This document shows positions 1 to 6,138 of a DNA stretch of 26,074 nt, piece by piece; the first letter of the stretch is position 1, and every line of letters starts with the position of its first letter. The position numbers and the translations under genes were made by a program. Source of the stretch: Bacillota bacterium (GTDB taxonomy: Bacteria; Bacillota; Syntrophomonadia; Syntrophomonadales; Syntrophomonadaceae); assembly GCA_023395515.1 (NCBI GenBank), contig JAEWZB010000062.1, positions 1 to 26,074 on the forward strand, written 5' to 3'. The notes beneath the pieces were generated by a model. It was not told where the DNA came from. It was given only the letters and a program-made list of their open reading frames with translations, and did no database searches.

Positions 1-21
1 TTTCTCTTTCAGGCTGATCAT
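1..21 (-). CDS. 5' end of an unknown minus-strand gene (partial)
   Basis: On the minus strand an AGGAGGT ribosome site (31-37) is followed, nine bases on, by ATG at 21-19 and the codons for MISLKEK, which run off the window. The site and spacing are ideal for a Firmicute gene, so this is probably a real start. Seven residues are too few to say anything about the product. The gene would be divergent from the lipase gene that follows. Confidence 0.5.
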
Positions 22-232
22 CTCCCGGGAACCTCCTATATATCTTTTAGACACATAGGAAAGTCTATTTTATCCCGGGGGACTTTTCAATTATTATGCT
101 GGGGTAGTTTTAGATTATCACTAACAACAAATTATATTGCGGAAAAATAAGGCGAGATAAGAGGGGACGACGTTATGGTAAATTTTGGTTAAATATGTTT
201 CACCCTTTGTTTTGGCAATCATATGATAAATA

Positions 233-268
233 TTAGATGTACTTGCTTATAAGGCAGCTTACATCTAA
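233..268 (+). promoter_or_regulatory. Inverted repeat in the lipase 5' region
   Basis: TTAGATGTA (233-241) and its exact complement TACATCTAA (260-268) are separated by 18 bases, with a smaller TGC/GCA pairing inside. The structure lies just before a strong but badly spaced AAGGAGGGAG (273-282). It could be a leader hairpin or an operator for the lipase gene. Only the dyad itself is seen. Confidence 0.35.
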
Positions 269-310
269 TGAATAAGGAGGGAGTATTTTAAGATTCTCAA
301 CTGAAAGGTA

Positions 311-1033
311 ATGATACGAGAGGAGATGGATTTTATTAAATTCAGAAAAAGTATAGGGATACTGATTATTTCTGCGTTATTTCTATCTTTGTTTTTAGTA
401 ACACCTGCAGTGGAGGCGAATACTGGCCATAAGAATCCCGTAGTTTTTGTGCATGGATTTTTTGACAGCAAATCAGATTTGTTTGGAAAATCTAATTTTA
501 CTTTTCTTATTAATTATTTGGTTGATCAAGGTTGGGATAGAAATGAATTATTCGTTATTCAATATACAGATGCGGTAGGGAGTAATATTCCTAATGCCAG
601 CGAGTTGGACGTTTTTATTAATAACGTGTTAAGCCAGACTGGAAAGACCAAAGTGGATATAGTCGCCCATAGTATGGGTGGACTTAGTTCCCGCTATTAT
701 ATCCAGAACTTAGGCGGACATGCAAAAGTCGGTTCCCTGGTCACCCTTGGTTCACCTCATAAAGGTGCGCCTCTAGCTAATTTAGTAGCTTGGACTGGTG
801 GAGGGTATGAAATGATACCTAATAGTACCTTCTTACAACAGTTAAATAGCGGCAATATAACTCCCGGCTCGGTAAGGTATACTTCCATTTATACCTATCC
901 CGATGAAATGGTGCCCTATGCTAATACCCAATTAAGTGGATGGAATAATATAGGCGGCTGGTATAATATGCATTTAACCATGTTATTTCATAGCTCGGTT
1001 CATAACCATGTAAAAAATAACTTAACTCAGTAG
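311..1033 (+). CDS. Secreted LipA-type lipase (alpha/beta hydrolase)
   Basis: A 240-residue protein with a signal peptide (basic N-terminus, hydrophobic stretch at about 15-34, likely cleavage after VEA at 36). The mature part resembles Bacillus subtilis LipA throughout: NPVVFVHGF near 42-50 forms the oxyanion side, KVDIVAHSMGG carries the nucleophile Ser121 in the Bacillus-type A-H-S-M-G elbow, Asp198 sits in YPDEM, and His221 or a nearby His completes the triad. Small lipases of this family lack a lid and hydrolyse short to medium acylglycerols outside the cell. An in-frame TGA at 302-304 fixes the upstream limit of the frame. ATG 311 has only a weak ribosome site (AAAGG); ATG 326 is an alternative that leaves the signal peptide intact. 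It is a single-gene unit closed by a strong terminator. Confidence 0.88.
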   Translation: MIREEMDFIKFRKSIGILIISALFLSLFLVTPAVEANTGHKNPVVFVHGFFDSKSDLFGKSNFTFLINYLVDQGWDRNELFVIQYTDAVGSNIPNASELDVFINNVLSQTGKTKVDIVAHSMGGLSSRYYIQNLGGHAKVGSLVTLGSPHKGAPLANLVAWTGGGYEMIPNSTFLQQLNSGNITPGSVRYTSIYTYPDEMVPYANTQLSGWNNIGGWYNMHLTMLFHSSVHNHVKNNLTQ

Positions 1034-1058
1034 TTTCTTAATAGATGTGATAAAGAAT

Positions 1059-1088
1059 AACCGGGGCTTAGTCCCCGGTTTTGTTTTT
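1059..1088 (+). terminator. Rho-independent terminator of the lipase gene
   Basis: AACCGGGG (1059-1066) pairs perfectly with CCCCGGTT (1073-1080) across a six-base loop and is followed by a T-rich tail. It lies 26 bases after the lipase stop codon and marks the left edge of the accretion zone. Confidence 0.9.
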
Positions 1089-1116
1089 GCGTAGGTTTAT
1101 CGATGGAACTTGTAAA

Positions 1117-1131
1117 CTTCTGATTAAGAGT
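1117..1131. repeat. att core copy 1 (tRNA-Lys anticodon-arm sequence)
   Basis: CTTCTGATTAAGAGT is identical to 13841-13855, the anticodon arm of the intact tRNA-Lys, and to 1659-1673. The preceding bases (gaacttgtaaa) resemble the T-arm and variable region of the tRNA only weakly, so this copy is older or more decayed. It is probably the outermost attachment junction of the element stack. Confidence 0.6.
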
Positions 1132-1220
1132 TAGAATTCAACTATGAAATTTTATTAAAGCCGGTGGGGAACAATTCGTGCAGCTGAAACAAACCCCCGC
1201 CCTGGAAGCTGGAATAGATG
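1117..1220. repeat. Left-arm repeat, copy 1
   Basis: After the att core, about 100 bases match 1659-1760 with substitutions and small gaps: shared blocks include AATTCAA, AAAGCCGG-GGGGAA, AATTCGTG and GGAAGCTGGAA. Two copies, each starting at an att core, suggest left ends of two related integrated elements. The frame reading KAGGEQFVQL (from about 1158) continues to a stop in copy 1 but is interrupted early in copy 2, and I do not recognise it. Confidence 0.55.
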
Positions 1221-1257
1221 ACAGAAAGACGGATGGGAGAGCACCGTAGAGGAAATA

Positions 1258-1617
1258 AAAAAGAGGCTACCATTTTTGATAGCCTCTCTCAAACCTTAGT
1301 TAAGTGGCGGAGAAAGGGTTTAACCAGGATTTTCAGACTTTTTTTGAATTTCCGGATTTAATAAAAGAATTAACTAATTTGGGTTAACTAACAAACTGAA
1401 CCTTTTGGAATTGGACTTTAAACTCCACTAAGTGAATTAATTAACTGGAATTAACTAACTGGTTTTACTAAAGGTTAAAAACTTTCTTACTTAGGATATT
1501 TATTTCTCCGCCACTTAACTATATTATATTTTCTGATAATTAATAAGTCAATAATAAATTTAAATTTTTTTGATCTAAAAACAGAAAAATAAAAACCGTG
1601 CTAACCCGCGCGGTTAC
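1258..1617. repeat. 360-bp direct repeat module, copy 1
   Basis: This stretch recurs at 3655-4016 with roughly nine of ten bases matching by eye, including short insertions and deletions. In order it contains a hairpin (AGAGGCTACC-type), a 225-bp core bounded by perfect 19-bp inverted repeats (1297-1315 and 1503-1521), an AT-rich stretch, and a minus-strand tRNA-Lys-like terminator (1594-1615). No protein is encoded. Its position next to att material suggests the right end of an integrative element rather than a transposon, since the flanks outside the inverted repeats are conserved too. Confidence 0.85.
1297..1521. repeat. Core with 19-bp terminal inverted repeats and TTAACTAA iterons
   Basis: TAGTTAAGTGGCGGAGAAA (1297-1315) is matched by its exact reverse complement at 1503-1521. 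Inside, TTAACTAA occurs at 1370, 1384 and 1451, with TTAACTGG at 1441. The layout looks like a MITE, or like a cluster of protein-binding sites (integrase arm or excisionase sites). No target duplication is evident at the ends. Confidence 0.7.
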
Positions 1618-1673
1618 TTATCTTTTCTTGGTGGACCATGTAGGAATGAACCTACAGCCTTCTGATTAAGAGT
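1594..1673 (-). pseudogene. Displaced 3' half of tRNA-Lys with its terminator (att junction, copy 2)
   Basis: The bases from 1629 to 1673 match the 3' half of the intact tRNA-Lys gene (13810-13855): CCA end, acceptor strand (ggaccat against gggccat), T-arm with one base deleted, variable loop and anticodon arm. The match then stops abruptly. To the left, 1594-1615 keeps a degenerate version of the tRNA terminator hairpin (AACCG-GC/GC-CGGTT on the minus strand). This is what integration into the 3' part of a tRNA gene leaves at the far end. The 5' half is absent, so no functional tRNA can be made. Confidence 0.75.
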
Positions 1674-1760
1674 TTAATTCAATTGCGAAACTTAACTAAA
1701 GCCGGCGGGGAAGAATTCGTGTTTCTCTAAGCGGAAGCTGGAACAGATTACTGAAAAGTG
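1659..1760. repeat. Left-arm repeat, copy 2, beginning with the att core
   Basis: Starts with CTTCTGATTAAGAGT (1659-1673) and continues with the same blocks as 1117-1220 (AATTCAA, CTTAACTAAAGCCGGCGGGG, AATTCGTG, GGAAGCTGGAA). It also contains a TTAACTAA motif like those in the 360-bp module, which would fit shared recombination-protein binding sites at both ends of one element. Confidence 0.55.
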
Positions 1761-2038
1761 GATAAGAAAAGCCAAAATTAAAAGGACTGCAATAAAGCCT
1801 TATTTCAAGCGGAATGAGGCACATAAAATAAAATTTAAGCTATCACATTACAGGAGAGCGCCGAACGGTACAGACAGCCGGGCGGCGTTTCCCATTGTGG
1901 ACTTCGGGCCAAGTTGACCCGAAGTGGGCGGGTTTGGGGCAAGGCTCCAACAAGCGTTTTCAAGTGGTGGCAAGCCACTTGAAAACGCTTGCCGTTTAGC
2001 GGAATGGCCTAATTCGCATCATTTCGCATGAAAGGACA
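1761..2038. other. Gene-poor stretch with strong hairpins and a possible coding remnant
   Basis: No convincing gene. ACTTCGGG (1901-1908) pairs with CCCGAAGT (1918-1925); a near copy of this 25-bp hairpin lies at 3334-3358 beyond the next gene. A perfect 17-bp hairpin follows (1951-1991). One frame, 1853-1999, is open for 48 codons and ends in VASHLKTLAV before a TAG, but it has no clear start and I do not recognise it. GC content is visibly higher than around it, suggesting foreign origin. Confidence 0.5.
1951..1991. repeat. Perfect 17-bp inverted repeat
   Basis: CAAGCGTTTTCAAGTGG (1951-1967) and CCACTTGAAAACGCTTG (1975-1991) are exact complements around a seven-base loop. There is no T-run on either side, so a simple terminator is unlikely. 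It could be a replication or transfer origin hairpin, or a recombination site, of the mobile element that carries the next gene. Confidence 0.7.
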
Positions 2039-2077
2039 ATAAGATGACATACTGTTGTCGTCTTATCGGGGTATAAT
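2039..2077 (+). promoter_or_regulatory. Operator-like dyad and -10 box before the AlkZ-like gene
   Basis: ATAAGATGACA (2039-2049) and TGTCGTCTTAT (2056-2066) form an inverted repeat with ten of eleven positions complementary and a six-base spacer. TATAAT follows at 2072-2077, 38 bases before the preferred start codon. No good -35 hexamer is spaced for it, which is common at activator-dependent promoters. The dyad covers where the -35 box would be, so a dimeric regulator probably binds there. Confidence 0.45.
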
Positions 2078-2114
2078 AAAAAAACAAGGTAGAATACGGA
2101 AAATAGAGGGATAT

Positions 2115-3299
2115 ATGATGGAAATAAATATACAGAATATAAGGTTATTTCGCCTATACACACATCATCTTGATAAGCAGCATGAAAAAAAGTGCATATC
2201 CGAAATCGTGGGCGCTTGTGGAATGCAAAACACTCCACCCGGCGCGTGGGAAACGGCTTTGTTTAACCGTGTCTCTGATTGTAGCCTTTCAGATATGAAC
2301 GAACTTCTCTGCTCGAAAAAATCTCTCCTGCAAGCATGGAGTTTTCGTGGTGCGCCTGTTGTGTTTCCTGTCGAAGAAAGCGACGCCTTTCTTTCTGCTC
2401 TTGTTCCCCAAGGCGACGAGGGCTGGATATATACCCGTGGAATTACAGGTGCGCTTGACTTTTTACAGATGTCTTTTGACGAATTGCTGGATAAATTGAA
2501 GCAGACTATGCCCCTATTAAATGACAAAACAATAGAAAGCAAGAGCGACCTTGACCAAACAATAGCGGAATGGATGTTACCCCTCTTGCCCATCGAAAAA
2601 CAAGATTTGTGGAATAGTCCTTCCATGTATGGAGCGCCTGACAAACAAACAGTTGGTGGGGCGGTAGTGTCTTTCTTGCTTCGTCCATGCTCTTTTGAGG
2701 GCTTGGTGGTGTTTGGGGAGCGTATCGGTATCAGTCCCACATTTACATCTTACATGAGTTGGTTGGGACATCCGCTTAGTCCCAGTGAGGATGCGGTAGC
2801 AAAACTGGTACGAAAATTCTTGCATTGTTATGGCCCCACAACCTCCGACGCTTTTGCAAGTTGGTTGGGGTGTTCGGGAAAGCAAGCACGACGTATGTGG
2901 AAATCTATCTCCGATGAAATGGAGCCGGTTAAGATATTCGATGGAAAGAACGCCTTTATTTTATCGGAGGATAAGGATTTATTATATTCTCCGCCATCCA
3001 TACAACGGGATTTACTTCTTCTTGGTGGTCATGATCCATACCTTGACCAACGTGACCGGCATATTCTCTTGGAAAATAAAATGCTCCAAAAAAAAGTATG
3101 GCAATTGGTAACTAATCCTGGGGTCATTTTGCAACATGGTGTAATCATTGGTATTTGGGCAACCAAAAAGAAGGGCCAAGGCGTAGAAGTTAATATGACC
3201 TTGTGGAATGAGGATAATTTTGATAAACAAAAATTACTTAACTTAGTTGAAGAATACGCTGCCTTCAGACAGCAAAAATTATCCAAGGTTACATTATAA
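2115..3299 (+). CDS. AlkZ/YcaQ-like winged-helix DNA-binding protein
   Basis: A 394-residue protein of the HTH_42 (AlkZ/YcaQ) superfamily, which includes DNA glycosylases that unhook interstrand crosslinks and bulky alkylated bases. Seen here are the N-terminal pattern IRLFRLYTHHL, GMQNTPPGAWETALFNR, the LLQAWSFRGAPVVFP stretch typical of the family, central winged-helix segments, and the C-terminal DPYLDQRDRH and GVIIGIW strands. Active AlkZ/YcaQ enzymes carry a QxQ or QxD motif after the first helix; here the corresponding stretch reads Q-N-T, so glycosylase activity is doubtful. ATG 2115 is chosen because AGAGGG sits six bases upstream; an open frame extends to 2055 without a ribosome site. 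GC content and codon use differ from the neighbours, and the gene is flanked by direct repeats, so it looks like cargo of a mobile element. Confidence 0.8.
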   Translation: MMEINIQNIRLFRLYTHHLDKQHEKKCISEIVGACGMQNTPPGAWETALFNRVSDCSLSDMNELLCSKKSLLQAWSFRGAPVVFPVEESDAFLSALVPQGDEGWIYTRGITGALDFLQMSFDELLDKLKQTMPLLNDKTIESKSDLDQTIAEWMLPLLPIEKQDLWNSPSMYGAPDKQTVGGAVVSFLLRPCSFEGLVVFGERIGISPTFTSYMSWLGHPLSPSEDAVAKLVRKFLHCYGPTTSDAFASWLGCSGKQARRMWKSISDEMEPVKIFDGKNAFILSEDKDLLYSPPSIQRDLLLLGGHDPYLDQRDRHILLENKMLQKKVWQLVTNPGVILQHGVIIGIWATKKKGQGVEVNMTLWNEDNFDKQKLLNLVEEYAAFRQQKLSKVTL

Positions 3300-3307
3300 T
3301 TTTATTT

Positions 3308-3565
3308 GTGGCTTTCCGCACCAATAGCCCCAAACTTCGGGGCAAGTTGGGCCGAAGTGCAAGGCGGCCCCCACAGGCGGCGCGGGTTCGTGAGGTGCTT
3401 TCCAATCTGAAAGCAGATCGGGACAGGGCCGAAAAAGGAGTAGGCACGGAAAACTTGTTTTTATCCACTTTCCGCAAACATGAGAACATCGAGAAGCTGA
3501 CGCGGTATGTCTTGGACTACATCGCCCTTAACGCCCAAGAGCAAGATTTGAAAAAGGCGGGATAA
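3308..3565 (+). pseudogene. Possible C-terminal remnant of a large serine recombinase
   Basis: An 85-codon frame starting with GTG and lacking a ribosome site. The C-terminal half, LFLSTFRKHENIEKLTR and on, resembles the end of clostridial large serine recombinases (a helix with a K/R-Y/H-x-x-I-x-x-L-T-R pattern), while the Arg-rich N-terminal part looks like noise across a hairpin. It is GC-rich like the cargo gene 8 bases upstream. If the reading is right, it is the debris of the enzyme that once moved this cargo. The resemblance is from memory and short, so this may not be a gene at all. Confidence 0.3.
3334..3358. repeat. 25-bp hairpin repeated on both sides of the AlkZ-like gene
   Basis: Differs from 1901-1925 at three of 25 positions, same orientation. 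The two copies bracket 1.4 kb containing the AlkZ-like gene and could be the scars of its insertion or a duplicated coding fragment. Confidence 0.55.
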
Positions 3566-3654
3566 ACCGCCTCGCCTTTACTCATTAGCTACCCCTATTA
3601 GTTTGCGCGTTCTCTTATTATTGGTACGCCATAAGAGAGTATTACAGACAAAAG

Positions 3655-4016
3655 AAAAGAGGCTACCATTTTTGGTAGCCTCTCTAGAATTCTAGTTAAG
3701 TGGCGGAGAAAGGGTTTAACCAAGATTTTCAGACTTTTTTTGAATCTCCGAATTTAATAAAAGAATTAACTAATTTGGGTTAACTAACAAACTGAACTTT
3801 TTTGGAATTGAGTCTCTAAATTCTCACTAAGTGAATTAATTAACTGGAATTAACTAACTGGTTTTACTAAAGGTTAAAACTTTCTTACCTAAGGATATTT
3901 ATTCCTCCGCCACTTGACTATATTATATTTTCTGATAATTAATAAGTCAATATTAAATTTAATTTTTTTTGAATTTAAAAACAGAAAAATAAAACCGCGC
4001 TAAACCGCGCGGTTAC
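3655..4016. repeat. 360-bp direct repeat module, copy 2
   Basis: Second copy of the module at 1258-1617. It has a perfect 10-bp hairpin (AGAGGCTACC/GGTAGCCTCT, 3658-3683), the core with terminal inverted repeats (3693-3711 and 3902-3920, two mismatches between them), TTAACTAA at 3766, 3780 and 3850, TTAACTGG at 3840, and a terminator-like hairpin (AACCGCGC/GCGCGGTT, 3993-4014) in tRNA-Lys downstream position. Unlike copy 1, no tRNA piece follows; the sequence breaks off at 4016. Confidence 0.85.
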
Positions 4017-4027
4017 AGACTGTCAAA

Positions 4028-4062
4028 AAAGGCCATGTTTCAAATCAAGAAACGTGGCCTTT
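4028..4062. terminator. Long hairpin at the left edge of the prophage remnant
   Basis: AAAGGCCATGTTTC (4028-4041) pairs with GAAACGTGGCCTTT (4049-4062), 14 pairs with one wobble, around a seven-base loop. It ends in TTT and AAAA runs, so it could act as a weak terminator in either direction. It lies 11 bases past the broken repeat module. Confidence 0.5.
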
Positions 4063-4225
4063 AAAATTCAAGAGAAATCCGCGTGAAAATGGCGGCGGTA
4101 ATTTAGGGCAGATTGATTTAAAATGGTGGACTGGTTATATTGTCTATGTTCAAACGGGGGATTTAGCTTTTAGCGAACAAACTTGTGCTATATGCGGAGA
4201 ACGATTTGAAGACGGCGATATACTT

Positions 4226-4630
4226 GTGTTATTGAATAAGGCTATTCTGGAAAATGGCTATTCTTTTACAATTCCCATTCATGAAAAGTGTAAACATTTG
4301 CAAAGAGAAATAGAAGTTGAAGTTCCTGAAATGGTTAAAAAGTATAGAATGAATGAACATGGCAAGATGGAAGAATACATGGATGTCGCTTTTGAAGAAG
4401 TGGAAGAGGAAATAATCGACGTCCATCCCGACTATGAGTTAGATGAGAATACAGGTAATTTTAAACGGAAATTAATTGACTGGAATTTAGAATTGTTTAG
4501 CGAGAAAGAGATTTTGGCCGGTGTTATAGCGTCAAATAGAGTTGCTAAAGCGAAGGACAGAGTGTTATCTAAAAAGCCTAAGCTTAGAAAAATTACGATT
4601 CAAATAGGGAAAAAGAAAAAGCAGGGATAG
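4226..4630 (+). pseudogene. 5'-truncated phage-type gene with a zinc-finger-like motif
   Basis: From GTG 4226 the frame encodes 134 residues (LLNKAILENGYSFTIPIHEKCKH and an acidic middle, then a very basic tail). The same frame stays open upstream to before 4016 with no ATG, GTG or TTG start, and that part looks coding: KWWTGYIVYVQTGDLAFSEQ, then C-A-I-C (codons at 4184 and 4193). With the later H-E-K-C (4280-4289) this gives a CxxC...HxxC zinc-binding pattern that straddles the apparent start. The real 5' end was therefore probably removed when the repeat module joined at 4016. I do not recognise the family. The gene converges on the stalk-domain gene, sharing a terminator. Confidence 0.5.
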
Positions 4631-4648
4631 AAAATTAATCCCTGCTTT
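4618..4648. terminator. Bidirectional terminator between convergent genes
   Basis: AAAGCAGGGAT (4618-4628) pairs exactly with ATCCCTGCTTT (4638-4648). The A-rich and T-rich flanks let it serve both the truncated gene, whose stop codon overlaps the hairpin, and the minus-strand gene ending at 4666. Confidence 0.8.
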
Positions 4649-4665
4649 AAAATTTATATGCTATA

Positions 4666-5982
4666 TTAAGGTATTTTAATTATTGCTTGTTGGGTGATGT
4701 TGTCCCATTCCACAGCTGCACCTAGTGTCTCGGCCACCCATCGAGCGGGAAGCATGGTACGTCCGTCTGTGATTTCGGGTGATACGTCCATAGTTACCGG
4801 TTTCCCATTCACCCGCATTACAGGGCTGCCGATTATTAGCTCTATTACAATGTTGCCTTTAGTGATTGTTATTTTGCGGCTTTCGGAATCCCATGTGATG
4901 TCGTTTTCCTGTACGCCTAAGGCATAAGCTAGGTAACGCACAGGGACATAGGTGCGATTATTCTTGATATAAGGTTTAACATCCATGGTCATTGTTTCTC
5001 CATTTAAGGTATAGGTATCAGAAGAAACACCAAAAAGGGTTTCGGCAATAAGTTCGGAATCTAGAACTGGGGCAGGTTGGTCGGTTGCAGTTGTTGTAAT
5101 TACTCGGCTACTTCCCCCGCCGCCACCACCTGGGCTAGGTTGGATTTTAAGTACGGTGGGGATTCCATTCAGAAAATCAGTTATTATTTCTGTTTTTTGA
5201 GAGCCATAGACATAACTCGTTATAATGTCATAATTATCTTCAGTCAATACATAATTATCTTGGGAACCGTATTTTTGATTTATTTCTCTTAAAGACGTTG
5301 TTAATTTTCTTTTTACAGTTTCTATAATTTGGGGACTAATAGAATGTGTCTTAGTTGCAGATGTTTCCTGAGCAGTTTTATATAATGTACTAGTCAGGGA
5401 GCCTTTATGGACATCAGCTAAATTTAGACTTACAGAGTAAATAGAATCGCTACTTAATTTGTTTGAAGCTTTTAGCTTTGTAAATGCTTTTAGGAATTGG
5501 TCGAAAAGATGAGCTTCTGGATTAATAATTTGTGCTAGGGTCAACATCCCTGAAGGAAACGGGTGGCCAGCGGGTGCGTAAATCATTGCGGATATCTCGC
5601 CGCTGTTAGTATTACTAAGATCGGCTGTAATGCTTATATTTAAAGACATACCTGCGGTTTCACTATTTGTGCCAAGTACAGTAAGTTGAATATGCTTAGA
5701 ATATACCTCGTAGAGAACAGTTCTGTTATTTTTACCCATGTCAGTTAGTATTACCTGCTCTATAGTTACATCAGGCGGCAAATTCACGAATGCGTATGCC
5801 TCGTTTCCCTCGCCCAAATAAAAATAGTCGCTGTCTATAAAAATGGTTGCCAAGTCTTGATGTGGAGCCTTTGATGACACTGGTACTGCTAGTACCGAGT
5901 AAGTCATATAAGCAGCCCCAACCGGGCTAACCACCGAGAACAATAAAACAAAAGTTATCATCAAAGCCGTTATTTTTCGCAT
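4666..5982 (-). CDS. Secreted stalk-domain (copper amine oxidase N1-like) protein
   Basis: 438 residues with a signal peptide (about 1-23, cleavage near VGAA). Residues 25-280 form a beta-rich region I do not recognise. A Gly run (285-290) links it to a C-terminal stalk domain (about 322-438) with the repeated pattern YVPVRYLAYALG / MLPARWVAETLGAAVEWD that defines the copper-amine-oxidase N-terminal family, common in secreted clostridial proteins and thought to act at the cell surface. The start is secure: AAGGAGGT lies eight bases before ATG. It is divergent from the ATPase/methylase operon. The prophage amidase ends in a shorter version of the same fold, so this may be a lysogeny-expressed cell-wall protein. 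No enzyme activity is implied. Confidence 0.75.
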   Translation of the reverse strand: MRKITALMITFVLLFSVVSPVGAAYMTYSVLAVPVSSKAPHQDLATIFIDSDYFYLGEGNEAYAFVNLPPDVTIEQVILTDMGKNNRTVLYEVYSKHIQLTVLGTNSETAGMSLNISITADLSNTNSGEISAMIYAPAGHPFPSGMLTLAQIINPEAHLFDQFLKAFTKLKASNKLSSDSIYSVSLNLADVHKGSLTSTLYKTAQETSATKTHSISPQIIETVKRKLTTSLREINQKYGSQDNYVLTEDNYDIITSYVYGSQKTEIITDFLNGIPTVLKIQPSPGGGGGGSSRVITTTATDQPAPVLDSELIAETLFGVSSDTYTLNGETMTMDVKPYIKNNRTYVPVRYLAYALGVQENDITWDSESRKITITKGNIVIELIIGSPVMRVNGKPVTMDVSPEITDGRTMLPARWVAETLGAAVEWDNITQQAIIKIP

Positions 5983-6079
5983 AAGTTATTACCTCCTTTG
6001 GAAACATTTTACAAGAAAGCGAGGTGTATGGCTAGGTATATTATAATGTTTTACTTATATAAGTGAATTTAGTTAGAGG

Positions 6080-6095
6080 AGGTATATGTATACCT
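6080..6095. promoter_or_regulatory. Short palindrome upstream of the ATPase/methylase operon
   Basis: AGGTATA (6080-6086) and TATACCT (6089-6095) are exact complements separated by two bases. The site overlaps an AGGAGG (6077-6082) and a seven-codon frame (ATG 6086, MYTLINL, stop 6107-6109). A TATAAT (6042-6047) lies about 33 bases upstream. It could be an operator or leader-peptide control for the operon. The promoter assignment is weak because no -35 box is evident. Confidence 0.4.
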
Positions 6096-6138
6096 TAATA
6101 AATCTGTAATACTGGGAATAAGAGGAATTAAAAGCTTC

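Noticed and set aside
1370..1458. TTAACTAA repeats as a CRISPR array
   Set aside because: Repeats are only 8 bases, spacing is irregular (14, 57, 10), and no cas genes are nearby.
1297..1521. Reading the 225-bp inverted-repeat core as an independently inserted MITE
   Set aside because: The second copy shares the sequence outside the inverted repeats on both sides, and no target duplication is seen, so the duplication unit is the larger module.
2165..2740. Long open frame on the minus strand opposite the AlkZ-like gene
   Set aside because: It is the antisense shadow of a clearly coding gene, with no ribosome site and no recognisable motifs.
3611..3638. TCTCTTAT/ATAAGAGA hairpin as a terminator
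   Set aside because: Eight AT-rich pairs around a 12-base loop with no T-run; too weak to call.
6086..6109. Seven-codon frame MYTLINL as a gene
   Set aside because: The AGGAGG is only three bases from its ATG and the frame is too short to judge; it is kept only as part of a possible control region.
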